Shown: positions 48,622 through 57,457 of the stretch, in pieces
Position numbering within the stretch: the stretch's first letter is position 1
Layout: each line of letters starts with the position of its first letter
From: Alphaproteobacteria bacterium UBA1908
Lineage (GTDB): Bacteria; Pseudomonadota; Alphaproteobacteria; Caedimonadales; UBA1908
Length of the DNA stretch: 60,679 nucleotides
Assembly (NCBI GenBank): GCA_002337525.1
Contig: DDGG01000014.1
Location: forward strand, 15,454-76,132
Direction: 5' to 3'
The notes under the pieces: generated by a model
The model's database searches: none
Told to the model about the DNA's origin: nothing
Seen by the model: the letters and a program-made list of their open reading frames with translations, nothing else
Translations under genes and position numbers: made by a program

Positions 48622-49587
48622 ATGACACAGACTCAAGCCCCCAAAAAAGATTTTTCTTTGCCCTCAATCATAAAGTGGCTTGGGCAAAAAGGTTATTCAC
48701 AGGGTGTTTTCTGGATCATTCTTGTTGCACTTACCAGCAACATGAATGATATTCTCATGCGAATTGCCGGCGTTAATATTCCTCCTCAGGAAGTCACTTT
48801 TTTTCGGTATTTCTTTGCGACCCTAACTCTTTTTCCGGTCATGCTAATCATAGGTAAAAAGTCTTTTTATACAAAGCGCCCCTCTCTTCATATCATCCGA
48901 TCTCTTTTGCTTTTCGGGGCCATGTCATGCTGGACAAAGGGGCTGACCATGTCCCCCCTTTCAACGGGCAGTATCCTGGCTCAAACAACCCAGCTTTTTG
49001 TCCTCATCATGGCTTATGTCTTTTTAAAAGAGCCTGTCGGATGGCAAAGAACACTGGCGACGATAGCCGGGTTTACAGGTGTTTTGATTATTGCTCTTGG
49101 CGATGCCGGACCAGAAGGTTTTATCGAATCATTTCTTTCAATGAATAATGCCACTCTTTTTTTTCTTGCTGCCGCCATGATGTTTGCTCTCAGTGATATT
49201 ATCAACAAACGTTTTGTGGTCGATGAATCAACTTTATCGATGATGTTTTATATTGCAGTAGGGACCATGCTCATTGCCTTGTATCCCGCAATCCTGGTAT
49301 GGAAGACGCCAACTCTTAAAGATCTGGTATATTTATTGATTCTTGGTGCCGGGGGAAATCTTATTTTATTCTTTCTTCTAAAAGCCTTTGCAGCAACAGA
49401 TGTATCTGCCTTATCTCCTTTCAGGTATGTTGAAATTCTTTCTGCTGTTATTCTTGGGTATTTGATTTTTTCAGAAGCGCCTACTTTCTGGACATTGGCA
49501 GGAGCTGGTATCATCATCCCGAGTACATTTGCAATTAGTAAATATGAAACACGCCAGCAACAAAAAAAACGGCAAGAAGAATCTTGA
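48622..49587 (+). CDS. EamA/DMT-family metabolite transporter
   Basis: A 10-helix drug/metabolite transporter of 321 residues with two EamA repeats. The first repeat runs from about residue 28 (FWIILVALTSNMNDILMRIA) to 150, with the conserved PPQEVTFFRYFFATLTLFPV and QTTQLFVLIMAYVFLKEPVG. The second runs from about 175 to 305, with FFLLKAFAATDVSALSPFRY and EILSAVILGYLIFSEAPTFW. Some family members in obligate intracellular bacteria import S-adenosylmethionine or other host metabolites; substrate here is unknown. It is the only plus-strand gene inside the phage-like block and is divergent from the exported protein at 48570, as if both were inserted together. Confidence 0.82.
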   Translation: MTQTQAPKKDFSLPSIIKWLGQKGYSQGVFWIILVALTSNMNDILMRIAGVNIPPQEVTFFRYFFATLTLFPVMLIIGKKSFYTKRPSLHIIRSLLLFGAMSCWTKGLTMSPLSTGSILAQTTQLFVLIMAYVFLKEPVGWQRTLATIAGFTGVLIIALGDAGPEGFIESFLSMNNATLFFLAAAMMFALSDIINKRFVVDESTLSMMFYIAVGTMLIALYPAILVWKTPTLKDLVYLLILGAGGNLILFFLLKAFAATDVSALSPFRYVEILSAVILGYLIFSEAPTFWTLAGAGIIIPSTFAISKYETRQQQKKRQEES

Positions 49588-49700
49588 TATAATATTTTTG
49601 TAGGTAGTTGTTCCTTATATTTTTTGTTAAAAGCCCTATGAAAAATATAACCTTATCTGTCTGAATTCTGGAGCAAAACAGCAAGATAAAACGACGCAGA

Positions 49701-50219
49701 CTAGATCTCCTCGAGACACAAACGCCACCCGACTTTAGCCTGCCATTCCTGTGTTTCAAGAGAAAAAAAGGTGACTCTCATTGTCAAATGTGGTCGGTAA
49801 GTTATGAAAAATCTTTGCTCTTCCACCAAAGGTTGAGTCAGGCTGACCTCTGTTTCAGACATTTCTATTACGTCCAATAAATCACCTGACTGTGTAAAGG
49901 CTTTAACTGACCCGGGAACAGCAGGACGCTCTAATTTAGAAACTCTCTGCGGGCTTGTTTCCTGGCAAATTCTTTGCAAACAGGATAAAGAAACTTCTTC
50001 TCCTTGCCATAAGCCTTCCAAAGCAGGAGAAATTTTGTCCTGACAATGAATTTCTGTCCAGTATTTTTGGTGAGTTTCAAGCCCCAGATAACATAACTCA
50101 CCATTAATACTTCGACGCAATTCACCAGTTCTAATAGGTTTTAAAACCTGAGTACACCCCCGGGCAGAAAATGGTGGAAGTCCCCGCCTGTTAATTTCTA
50201 TGAGTGTTTCTTGCATCAC
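49701..50219 (-). CDS. Phage-associated protein, unknown function
   Basis: No family recognised. The 172-residue soluble product has LPPFSARGCTQVLKPIRTGE near the start, a helical middle (EVSLSCLQRICQ) and strand-rich ends (EQRFFITYRPHLTMRVTFFS; EWQAKVGWRLCLEEI). There is no signal peptide. GGAGAAAG lies just before the ATG pair, and the gene starts seven bases after the 51-residue gene, so it belongs to the head-gene transcript. In GTA gene order this is where the major tail protein would lie, but I cannot identify it as a tail-tube fold. It is followed by the inserted transporter region. Confidence 0.6.
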   Translation of the reverse strand: MMQETLIEINRRGLPPFSARGCTQVLKPIRTGELRRSINGELCYLGLETHQKYWTEIHCQDKISPALEGLWQGEEVSLSCLQRICQETSPQRVSKLERPAVPGSVKAFTQSGDLLDVIEMSETEVSLTQPLVEEQRFFITYRPHLTMRVTFFSLETQEWQAKVGWRLCLEEI

Positions 50220-50225
50220 TTTCTC

Positions 50226-50381
50226 CTACCAGATGGCCCAACGCGGCAACTGAGTTCTATGTGTCAAGGCACTTTCTCTAAAATATGTCTGCAGTGCCTC
50301 TATGACGTCTTGATCTGATACGATACGATCACAAGAACTTCTTTGTTGGAAAAAAGTGCTTTCAGGGTTATTTTTTGTCAT
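50226..50381 (-). CDS. Small phage-associated protein (51 residues)
   Basis: A short gene starting with ATG at 50381 (ATGA overlap with the DUF3168 stop) and ending at TAG 50226-50228. TTAGGAGA lies about ten bases before the start. The product begins MTKNNPESTFFQQRSSCDRI and ends PRWAIW; the middle (DQDVIEALQTYFRESALTHR) is helical. Four-base overlap upstream and tight spacing downstream indicate a translated gene. In GTA and HK97-type clusters small genes at this point often encode tail-assembly chaperones, but this one shows no clear relation. Function unknown. Confidence 0.5.
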   Translation of the reverse strand: MTKNNPESTFFQQRSSCDRIVSDQDVIEALQTYFRESALTHRTQLPRWAIW

Positions 50382-50770
50382 GATATTTGATCTCCTAAAA
50401 TGCTTTCATGCAGAATTGCCGTAACCTTGAGATTTATTTCCCGCGTCACGTTATCAGAATTTAGTTTTGTTGGTGTTTCGATTTTTATTTTAAAGGAGGC
50501 TTTCTCATTAAAACGTCCTTCAAAGTGAAACCTAAGACGCGATAATAAAGATAAAATCTCTTTTTGACCCCTATACCGGGATACAATTTTAAGATTAAAA
50601 ACACTTAAGACTCTATTATCAAAAGGGATAACATGCACCTCTTCAATATCGAAGTATATATAAGGATAATGAATATTTTGAGGGACTTGCGACCAGACCC
50701 CTTGAACATAGTCATCCATTGCTTTTGACAGAAAACTTTTCAAATAGGTCGCGACCTTTTCCTCAATCAT
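50378..50770 (-). CDS. DUF3168-family tail terminator/tail completion protein
   Basis: A 130-residue protein (from the ATG at 50770) resembling DUF3168, the gp8 position of the Rhodobacter gene transfer agent, where the protein caps the tail tube. Supporting features are the N-terminal helix (MIEEKVATYLKSFLSKAMDD), the VPQNIHYPYIYFDIEEVHVI segment (family P-x-P-Y-I-x-x-G), a conserved strand with FNLKIVSRYRGQKEILSLLS and LRFHFEGRF. It overlaps the head-closure gene by eight bases and the 51-residue gene by four, as expected in a tight head-tail operon. Confidence 0.65.
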   Translation of the reverse strand: MIEEKVATYLKSFLSKAMDDYVQGVWSQVPQNIHYPYIYFDIEEVHVIPFDNRVLSVFNLKIVSRYRGQKEILSLLSRLRFHFEGRFNEKASFKIKIETPTKLNSDNVTREINLKVTAILHESILGDQIS

Positions 50771-51143
50771 TTTCTCTTTCCTTCTCACTTGGCAAAGATA
50801 CCTCCGTCACAAAAAATGAAGTTCTATCTGAAGTTGGGGATTGATTAAATGGACTCACAATTGCAAAGGTTTTATTTTGCCATTTAAAACGTTCAAAGAG
50901 TCCATAGTCCCCTAATCGAATATCAACTTTATAAAGGTTTTCTTTAAAAGCCAAAGTTCCTGCCTTATTCCCTTCAAGAACTGTTTTTGGGTAAGGTTTT
51001 CCAAACCAGCTTTCAAGAGTTGCCCAAATAGTTCTGGACTCTTTCCATTCATGTACGTATCCCCCCATTTGATCCGGGACCAAAATACGTTTCATAAGAA
51101 TAAGACGCCCCTCGAAACGTCGTCTTCGAGATTTTTGTTGCAT
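50763..51143 (-). CDS. Phage head closure / head-tail adaptor protein
   Basis: A 126-residue protein of the head-tail joining type (SPP1 gp16-like; gp7 position in the GTA cluster). It contains the usual barrel pattern: LILMKRILVPDQMGGYVHEW, TIWATLESWFGKP, YKVDIRLGDYGLFERFKWQN, then KTFAIVSPFN and an ending FFVTEV. It would seal the connector and receive the tail. It lies between the connector and DUF3168 genes in standard order, though a 135-base gap separates it from the connector gene, larger than usual for this operon. Confidence 0.75.
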   Translation of the reverse strand: MQQKSRRRRFEGRLILMKRILVPDQMGGYVHEWKESRTIWATLESWFGKPYPKTVLEGNKAGTLAFKENLYKVDIRLGDYGLFERFKWQNKTFAIVSPFNQSPTSDRTSFFVTEVSLPSEKEREND

Positions 51144-51278
51144 GTTTTGAACTCCGGATTTAGATAAAAAAGCCTAATAGTCAAAGATCAGGTCTGGATT
51201 AGGAAACAAAATAAGTTTTTGATCAATCTAACAAAAACAAAGAAAAATCTATTTTAGAAAATAAAACTCAAAATATTA

Positions 51279-51911
51279 CTAGAGAGCACGCTGAGCTCTG
51301 TAAGGCTTAATCAATTGAATAACACCTTCATCAAGAGGTTTAGGCATAAAACCCAAATCATTTGCCGCAGCACGTCCATCATAAAGAGAGACGAGCGCCA
51401 TCAAAATACCTTGTCTCAAAGGCTCTGGAACATCCTCTGCTTCTTCACCATACCCTGCCCAGAAATGAACAAACAATTCACCGCGACCTTGTAAAAATTT
51501 ACCAGCAGAACTCCCAAGGTGCATATGTGCAACACGACCAGCTGTATCCAGACGATAATCCTGAATATCGCGTTCTCCATAATTATCAACCATTCTTGGG
51601 GGGCCAACAAGTTCAAGAAAAGGAGATTTGGGAAGCTCGATGCCCCTCTCTCCACGACTTTGATTCCTGGATAAGTAACGAACATCACTATTGGCATAGG
51701 CAAAACCAGCATTCAATGAGAATGTCCAACACTGACGAATCAAGGCGCGTCCAGTAAAAGACTCAATTGACTGGCGTGCTGTTTTAATAAGACGACGAAT
51801 TAAATGATCATCTTCAGTGTGATCTATCCGCAAGAATACTTTTGCCTGTTCAAGAGTGATCGGTTCACATAGTGGCGCTTCTTTTTGACGCAAACCCATT
51901 TGACTGTCCAT
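51279..51911 (-). CDS. Phage head-tail connector (gp6/phiE125 gp8 type)
   Basis: A 210-residue connector. The N-terminal helical domain EPITLEQAKVFLRIDHTEDD followed by LIRRLIKTARQSIESFTGRA (about residues 16-58) is the hallmark of this family. The C-terminal part ends with the conserved VPEPLRQGILMALVSLYDGR. It forms the ring below the portal and corresponds to gp6 of the Rhodobacter GTA. AGGATAAAAAAATAAA precedes the ATG. It follows the capsid gene in the expected order. Confidence 0.82.
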   Translation of the reverse strand: MDSQMGLRQKEAPLCEPITLEQAKVFLRIDHTEDDHLIRRLIKTARQSIESFTGRALIRQCWTFSLNAGFAYANSDVRYLSRNQSRGERGIELPKSPFLELVGPPRMVDNYGERDIQDYRLDTAGRVAHMHLGSSAGKFLQGRGELFVHFWAGYGEEAEDVPEPLRQGILMALVSLYDGRAAANDLGFMPKPLDEGVIQLIKPYRAQRAL

Positions 51912-52029
51912 TTTATTTTTTTATCCTTCTAGTATGACGCACCTTAAAGAGCGCCTCAATCCTTGATTTGATTTATTATGAGTTGGAAGAGGGAATTCTT
52001 TTCTAAAAAAACTCCCCCCGACTTGTTTT

Positions 52030-53162
52030 CTATTCTGAGAAATAAATGACTTTAAGAGCCTCAAAATTTACCATATCTCCCCCAACACGTTTGACCGTAT
52101 AAAACTCAACATAGGGTTTAGCACTATAAGGATCCCTTAAAACATATGTCCCTGCCCGATCAACAATTTGATATGCTTCATGGAAGTTACCAAAAACAAT
52201 AGACTTGCTTGCTGTACCGGCTACAAGCCTGGCATACCTTCCATGATGACAACAGGATACCCCAAAAGTGTTTCTTGCACGCCTTCAGTAAGAGCAGGCT
52301 GCCACAAGCTTTGTCCATTTCTATCTTTTAACTTACGCAAAGAAGCATGAGCAGAACGAGACACAACCCAAACAGCTCCCTTTAAATATCGTGCAGGCAA
52401 AGATGCCGCTGCATTTACCAGAACATCGACCGGATTTTCATCAGAAAAGGCCCCATTGGCCCCTGTCAGGAAATGCTCAAGTTGATTGTCTTCAAGATCA
52501 GAACGCCTGGCTGTTTGATAACTTAAAAAACCATGTGGTTTATTATTGCCATCTCCCGAAATAAAGGCCTGATTTTCCAGTTGAGCCATACGATACGCAA
52601 TTTTCTGAGCGAGCCAGGATTCAACATTCACCTCACTGTCATCCAAAAGTTTTTGTGTGGCCCGAGGACGGGCAAAAAGCTCGTGAACAGGAATTCGCTT
52701 TCTGGCAAGCTTTGGTGTTTCCGTCACTGCACGATCGGCTGTTTCAGCAGCCCATCCTGCCTCTTCACCCCCTTTGTCCGTCAAAATTTCAACAGCGCTA
52801 CTTGAAATACTTAGAACATTTGCCAGATTAAGAAGAGGAGAAATCTGCCCAAGGTCCTGATGAATACGTTCAGAGATAATCTGGGGAACCAGGTAGCCGC
52901 CGTCAACATCCGATCCTACACTTAAACTTTTTGTACACTCCAGAGACATCAAGGGAGACGCATCCCCTTTACGTACATAGGATTGAAAGGCATTCTTATG
53001 TTCAATGGTATCTCCTTCATCCATACCTGTGTCATATGAAACGTCGGGACGATCCAAAGGAGCACGACCTTTCTCCAGCGCGTCAAGACGGCGTGTATGT
53101 TTTGCTTTAAAGTCCTGAAAAGCCGATGTCAGATCATTTACAGATGACTCAATAGTCTCCAT
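52030..53162 (-). pseudogene. Major capsid protein, HK97 fold, with a frameshift near the 3' end
   Basis: The first frame (53162 to stop at 52221) has the N-terminal scaffold coiled coil (SVNDLTSAFQDFKAKHTRRL), the HK97 body (DVDGGYLVPQIISERIHQDL; VHELFARPRATQKLLDDSEV; ISGDGNNKPHGFL) and stops after VVIMEGMPGL. A -1 frame then continues with AGTASKSIVFGNFHEAYQIV, DRAGTYVLRDPYSAKPYVEF and KRVGGDMVNFEALKVIYFSE to a TAG at 52030. That is the normal HK97 capsid C-terminus. One missing base at about 52223 (TTG-TAG for an expected TTG-GTA-GCC) explains it. No slippery heptamer is visible, so a mutation or sequence error is more likely than programmed shifting. GGGAGG precedes the ATG. Confidence 0.85.
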
Positions 53163-53273
53163 TGTATTCCTCCCTGTTAGAAATTAATTAAAGAAAAGTT
53201 CCAGGCCAAAGTAAATTGACTGTACATTTAATAAATATTGGCATTTGCCCTAAATAGAGCAATTATTATTTTA

Positions 53274-53828
53274 TTAAGTTGATCTTAAAACATGTATAGC
53301 CCGACGAATAGAAACAAAAAGGCCTTTTTGATACTCATCTGTTCGTCTCAGTATGCCTTTATTTTTAACAGCTGTAACTTTGGCATCTTTATTAGCTGCA
53401 AATGTCACCAGCGATATTTCCAGAAGCTCAACTTCTTTCAGGTCACGTGCTCCCTCCCCTCCCGAAAAATCAGCATCTTTAACCGAGCACCCTATAGAAA
53501 GACCATCAAGAACTCCTTTTTTCAAAAGACTGTATGCTTCACGTCCTCTTTGAATATCCAGCAGGAGCTGGCCTTCAACATACAATCCATTTTGATCCTC
53601 TTTTATAATATGCCAAATGCCGATAGGCTCTTTTGCATCGTGTTGCCATAACATTTTAGGGGGTTCTTTTTCTTTCAGGCTTTTCAAAAAAGCCCCTTTC
53701 AAAATCCGGTCTCCCTGGCTATCAAGCGTATTAAAAACACTTGCATAGCCTGAAAAACGTCCTTCATTCTGGATTTTTTTCAAGGTAAGGGGTGATGATA
53801 AATAAGTTTCTTTCACAAAATCAGACAT
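53274..53828 (-). CDS. HK97-family prohead protease
   Basis: A 184-residue protease that cleaves the capsid scaffold domain during maturation. I start at the ATG at 53828, preceded by AGAGG; upstream codons to 53870 are not family-like. Features are GRFSGYASVFNTLDSQGDRI with LKGAFLKSL, the His in KMLWQHDAKEPIG, the nucleophile Ser in VLDGLSIGCSV, and LKEVELLEISLVTFAANKDA, the S78-type pattern. The gene lies between portal and capsid as in HK97 and GTAs. It looks intact, unlike its substrate gene. Confidence 0.88.
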   Translation of the reverse strand: MSDFVKETYLSSPLTLKKIQNEGRFSGYASVFNTLDSQGDRILKGAFLKSLKEKEPPKMLWQHDAKEPIGIWHIIKEDQNGLYVEGQLLLDIQRGREAYSLLKKGVLDGLSIGCSVKDADFSGGEGARDLKEVELLEISLVTFAANKDAKVTAVKNKGILRRTDEYQKGLFVSIRRAIHVLRST

Positions 53829-53876
53829 AATAACCTCTAACAATTTTAATGATTCAAGATGAAGATACATTTATAA

Positions 53877-55073
53877 TTAAGCGAGGACATCTCCGCCCTT
53901 TAGAGGAGGATAGCCCATTGCCTGACGTTTTTCGTTAATCGTTAGAAAAGGTGCTTTTGAAAACTTTGACCAGGCTTCTTCTCGTCTTGGTGCCAGGGCT
54001 GGAATACCATCAATATCGTAGCCAAGTCTTAACCCCGTCCCAAATTGTGGTACAAGCCAGGTATTAAACTCATCAATAATGTGGTCAAGGAGTGGTAAAA
54101 TAGTATCTTCCCACAGATGGTATCTTGCTTCACGATAGTTTGAGAAGGTTGCATCTCCCGGGACTCCAACCAACATAGGAGGGACTCCATAAGCCTGTGA
54201 AATTTCACGTGCAGATATTTTTTTGCCTTCAACAAAATCAAGGTCTCTAGGAGAAAGCCCCATTTCCTGCCATTTGAAATCTCCTTCCAAAACAAGAACG
54301 CGCCCTGCATTTTGGCTTCCTTCATACATATGTCTAAGAGTCGATTTAAGGTCGTGACGTTGTTCCTCACTCATAGGAATATCATCCCCGCCCTGACCAA
54401 CAACCAGAGCGCCGGACGGGCGACCACCATTTTGAAGCAAAGCCAGATTGTGGCTTGCAACAGTGTTGTGTTGATCAATAGAACAAGAAGCCGCTTCAAT
54501 AGGACTCATTCCATACCAATCATTTAAGGGGTTAAAAAGTTTCAGGTGGAGAATACGATTAAATCCATTCTTTTGTCGTGTTTTCAAACGCTGAGTCTGG
54601 CCGTTTACCGTATAATCATACCCCGCGATAATCCCGCCTCGCCCTGGTATTATTTGCATCCGATCAGGTCGCAGGGGGTGAAGCTCTGCAACACGTCCAT
54701 CATTTGTCAGAATACTTTCAATATACGCATTGCCTGCAAGCAACAAATACGATGTCATGGCCTCCATAAAGCTTGACCCCGCTTCCCGGGGACTCGGTGC
54801 ATGAAGAAGGGTTAAGAGCGGATGATCCTTGAGTTCCCGATTTTTATTATAAAGCCGCCAGGGAACACTGGCGACCCCCCGGGAAATAAGATTCACAGAC
54901 CGATAAACAATGACATTTTTGCGATACCCCTCTTCACTTAATGTGTCATATCGTTTGGGTGTCCAAACAGGTCTCCCCAAAGTGTTATAGGCAATAACAG
55001 AGCTCACCTGACTTTGCTTTTGGACCATAGAAGCTCGGTTTTTTTTGGTAAGATATTTCATCCAGTTTTTCAT
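53877..55073 (-). CDS. HK97-family phage portal protein
   Basis: A 398-residue portal that would form the dodecameric DNA gate. Signature stretches are YRSVNLISRGVASVPWRLYN, HPLLTLLHAPSPREAGSSFM, MTSYLLLAGNAYIESILTND, LHLKLFNPLNDWYGMSPIEA and VEGKKISAREISQAYGVPPM. The length is that of complete family members. AAGGAG precedes the ATG. Normally the terminase large subunit gene lies directly upstream; here the 337 bases up to motB contain no gene, so the packaging motor is missing from this locus. Confidence 0.9.
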   Translation of the reverse strand: MKNWMKYLTKKNRASMVQKQSQVSSVIAYNTLGRPVWTPKRYDTLSEEGYRKNVIVYRSVNLISRGVASVPWRLYNKNRELKDHPLLTLLHAPSPREAGSSFMEAMTSYLLLAGNAYIESILTNDGRVAELHPLRPDRMQIIPGRGGIIAGYDYTVNGQTQRLKTRQKNGFNRILHLKLFNPLNDWYGMSPIEAASCSIDQHNTVASHNLALLQNGGRPSGALVVGQGGDDIPMSEEQRHDLKSTLRHMYEGSQNAGRVLVLEGDFKWQEMGLSPRDLDFVEGKKISAREISQAYGVPPMLVGVPGDATFSNYREARYHLWEDTILPLLDHIIDEFNTWLVPQFGTGLRLGYDIDGIPALAPRREEAWSKFSKAPFLTINEKRQAMGYPPLKGGDVLA

Positions 55074-55410
55074 AAAAACTCCTTAATAATACTAAAAAAG
55101 ATGAAGGCGTTCAAAGAGCATCTTGTTTGGTCACTATTTTCATCAAAACAGAATGAAAGACATATTTCCCGAACGCTATATTTTTCGATAAAGCGCTTTT
55201 GCCCGAAAATAGTCTATTTTTACTTTATTAAATGAATATTGGGACAATAAAGAAAAAAGGCCGGATTCAGGCCTCTTGAGAAAGGTTATTTGAAATTAGG
55301 CTGATATCCCTCAACCGTGACTCAATAAGTTCGCTCTTCACTATAGAAAGCTCTCAGGAAAGAGCATTATCACTTCTGATAATAAATTAGCATAAGACCT
55401 TATGACTTCT
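55074..55410. other. 337-base region between motB and the portal gene
   Basis: Contains the motB terminator (55253-55274), an AAGGAG ribosome site for the portal gene and AT-rich sequence that could hold its promoter. No trace of a terminase gene is seen in any frame. Confidence 0.55.
55253..55274 (-). terminator. Intrinsic terminator after motB
   Basis: AGGCC (55258-55262) pairs with GGCCT (55270-55274) around a seven-base loop; on the minus strand a run of T residues follows. It lies about 140 bases downstream of the motB stop and separates motAB from the phage-like block. Confidence 0.6.
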
Positions 55411-56436
55411 TTAAGTTCCTTTTTGAGAAGATTGATGTGTGCGAAGCAGGGTAATACTAATCCTGCGATTCTGCTCTGATTCGGGTTTTTCTATAATAAG
55501 AGGCTCTTTATCTGCTTTTCCAACAACAGCAACAAGACGACTGGGGGCAAGCCCATCCACCAGCAGGGCACGTCTTGTCGCGTTGGCACGGTCTGTAGAA
55601 AGTTCCCAGTTACTATACCCTTTTTTATTAGAAAAAGGTTTTGAGTCTGTATGGCCAGTAATAGAAATTTTATTAGGCAATTTTTCAACAACTTTGGCAA
55701 CTTGTTGTAATAGTATTTTTGTTTGCTTGTACATTGTTGCACTGCCAATAGGGAACATAGAATAGCGGTTTTTATCAACAATCTGGATTCTAAGTCCCTC
55801 TGGTGTATTTTCAACAATCAGATTTTCTGCAAGATTTTTGATATCGGGAATTGTTTGAATAGCCTGGCGCAAAAGATGCTCTGCTTCTTTAAAAAGCTCT
55901 TCCTCATATTCTTCCAAATCATCTTTGGCTTGTTCATGGTTAAATTGTTTTTCTGATTTATGTAAAGATTTTGTCAAAGAAGAAATCTTCTTGTTCTGGT
56001 CTTTTTGATTCTCACTATCCTCACTTTGAGGCACAGTTGTTGCATTGGGACTCAGCATACCTTCCTGACCTTCAACGGCATCCATACCGGCATCATCATC
56101 CGTATCAACATCACTGGCGCTAGCTTCATTTTTAACCGAATTGGTTGTCATTGGAGATGATGCTTTTGTTTGCTGAAAGTTACCCTCGGTTTCAATAGAA
56201 AGTCCGCCTAAAATACCGCCACTTCCGCCAGCCCCTATCATATCACCTGCTGGCCCAAAATAGTTTGAAAGCCCCCGGCGCTGTTCCTCTGATGTTGCGT
56301 TTAAAAGCCACATAAGAAGAAAAAATGCCATCATCGCCGTTACAAAATCTGCATATGCAACTTTCCAGGCACCACCGTGGTGGCCATGGCCACCCTTGAC
56401 GATTTTTTTAATTATGATGGGGGGTTCTTGACTCAT
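55411..56436 (-). CDS. motB: Flagellar motor stator protein MotB
   Basis: MotB anchors the stator to peptidoglycan and carries the proton-binding Asp. The 341 residues have a basic N-terminus (IIIKKIVKGGHGHHGGAWKV), one membrane helix YADFVTAMMAFFLLMWLLNA with Asp30, then a plug and a long polar linker (about 60-190, Asp/Glu/Ser-rich). The OmpA-like peptidoglycan-binding domain includes ISITGHTDSKPFSNKKGYSN and LSTDRANATRRALLVDGL. The linker is longer than in enteric MotB. It begins 19 bases after motA. It implies flagellar motility, at least at some life stage, although no other flagellar genes are in view. Confidence 0.95.
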   Translation of the reverse strand: MSQEPPIIIKKIVKGGHGHHGGAWKVAYADFVTAMMAFFLLMWLLNATSEEQRRGLSNYFGPAGDMIGAGGSGGILGGLSIETEGNFQQTKASSPMTTNSVKNEASASDVDTDDDAGMDAVEGQEGMLSPNATTVPQSEDSENQKDQNKKISSLTKSLHKSEKQFNHEQAKDDLEEYEEELFKEAEHLLRQAIQTIPDIKNLAENLIVENTPEGLRIQIVDKNRYSMFPIGSATMYKQTKILLQQVAKVVEKLPNKISITGHTDSKPFSNKKGYSNWELSTDRANATRRALLVDGLAPSRLVAVVGKADKEPLIIEKPESEQNRRISITLLRTHQSSQKGT

Positions 56437-56455
56437 TTAAAAAACCTTTATCTGA

Positions 56456-57322
56456 TCAAGCCGGTGGTGGTAATTCAGAAACTTTTTGCTCAACATCATA
56501 AAATGACGGACGCAAATGCACCGGAATAGATTTACGAGCAAACTCAACAGCAATCGCCGGAGGATACTTATTTAAATAAGCAATCAAGCACGTCTTAATA
56601 CATCCATAGAATTTACCTTCTTCTTCATAATTTGAATTTAGACTGTTCGCCATAGGGCCCACTAAACCATATGCCAGAAATACACCCAGGAAAGTTCCAA
56701 CAAGAGCTCCCCCAATCATCTTACCAAGAATTTCCGGAGGTTGATCAATCGCAGCCATTGTTTTGATCACACCCAAAACCGCAGCAACAATACCAAGGGC
56801 AGGTAAACCGTCAGCCATTGTGCTGAAAACCGATGCCATCTGATGCTTTTCATGATGGTGAACTTCAAGCTCTTCTGCCATAATATCTTCGATTTGGTAA
56901 GGATTGTCCGTCCCCATTGTCATCATGCGCAAATAGTCACAAATAAACTCAGTAACATGGTGATCATCCAATACTGAGGGAAACTCTTTAAAAAGACTAC
57001 TTTCTTCAGGATTTTCTACATGAGGTTCAACAGCCAGCATTCCCTTGGATTGAGCCAATTTAAAAATCTGGTAAAGAAGGGCAATGAGGTCCAAATAACT
57101 TTCTTTTGTATAACGAGGCCCCCTTAAAAGATCACTAAAGGATTCCCCCATTTTAGAAATAATATTTTTGGGTGTTCCAATCAAATAAGCCCCAATAGCC
57201 GCCCCCAAAATGATCACCATCTCCATTGGAGCTGCTTTTAAAATGATCATAATATTTCCGCCCATGATGATATAACCACCAAAGACGCACCCGAAAACAA
57301 CTCCTACGCCTGCAAAGAACAA
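56456..57322 (-). CDS. motA: Flagellar motor stator protein MotA
   Basis: MotA forms the ring around MotB that turns proton flow into torque. The 288 residues show four membrane segments: two near the N-terminus (GVGVVFGCVFGGYIIMGG; MEMVIILGAAIGAYLIG) and two after the cytoplasmic loop (STMADGLPALGIVAAVLGVI; GALVGTFLGVFLAYGLVGPM). The large loop contains the charged segments that contact FliG. The start is a TTG at 57322 with GGGGAGA seven bases upstream, and the family usually begins at this point. It is followed by motB on one transcript. Confidence 0.95.
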   Translation of the reverse strand: MFFAGVGVVFGCVFGGYIIMGGNIMIILKAAPMEMVIILGAAIGAYLIGTPKNIISKMGESFSDLLRGPRYTKESYLDLIALLYQIFKLAQSKGMLAVEPHVENPEESSLFKEFPSVLDDHHVTEFICDYLRMMTMGTDNPYQIEDIMAEELEVHHHEKHQMASVFSTMADGLPALGIVAAVLGVIKTMAAIDQPPEILGKMIGGALVGTFLGVFLAYGLVGPMANSLNSNYEEEGKFYGCIKTCLIAYLNKYPPAIAVEFARKSIPVHLRPSFYDVEQKVSELPPPA

Positions 57323-57457
57323 GGCTAATCTCCCCTAATTATACAAAGCTTTTTTCCGCAGCTGGTTAAAAATGCTTTTCTTTTCTCATTCACGAAAGTA
57401 TACATTGACCAGGCACATGAGTTAACTATAATTTTTATTTTATTGGTCAGGAGACAT

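Larger units (their letters stand above)
43246..55073 (-). mobile_element. Partial HK97-type prophage or gene-transfer-agent-like block
   Basis: In transcription order: portal, prohead protease, major capsid (frameshifted), connector, head closure, DUF3168, a 51-residue protein, a 172-residue protein, then (after an inserted transporter and exported protein) three orphan late proteins, endolysin and 3TM holin. The head-gene order matches the Rhodobacter gene transfer agent and HK97 phages. Terminase, tail tube, tape measure, integrase and repressor are not in the window, and motB lies directly beyond the portal gene. No flanking att repeats were found by eye. It may be a decayed prophage, a split GTA or a domesticated capsid locus. 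Confidence 0.75.

Noticed and set aside
52215..52235. Programmed -1 frameshift in the capsid gene
   Set aside because: No slippery heptamer or downstream structure is evident; a single-base deletion or sequencing error is simpler.
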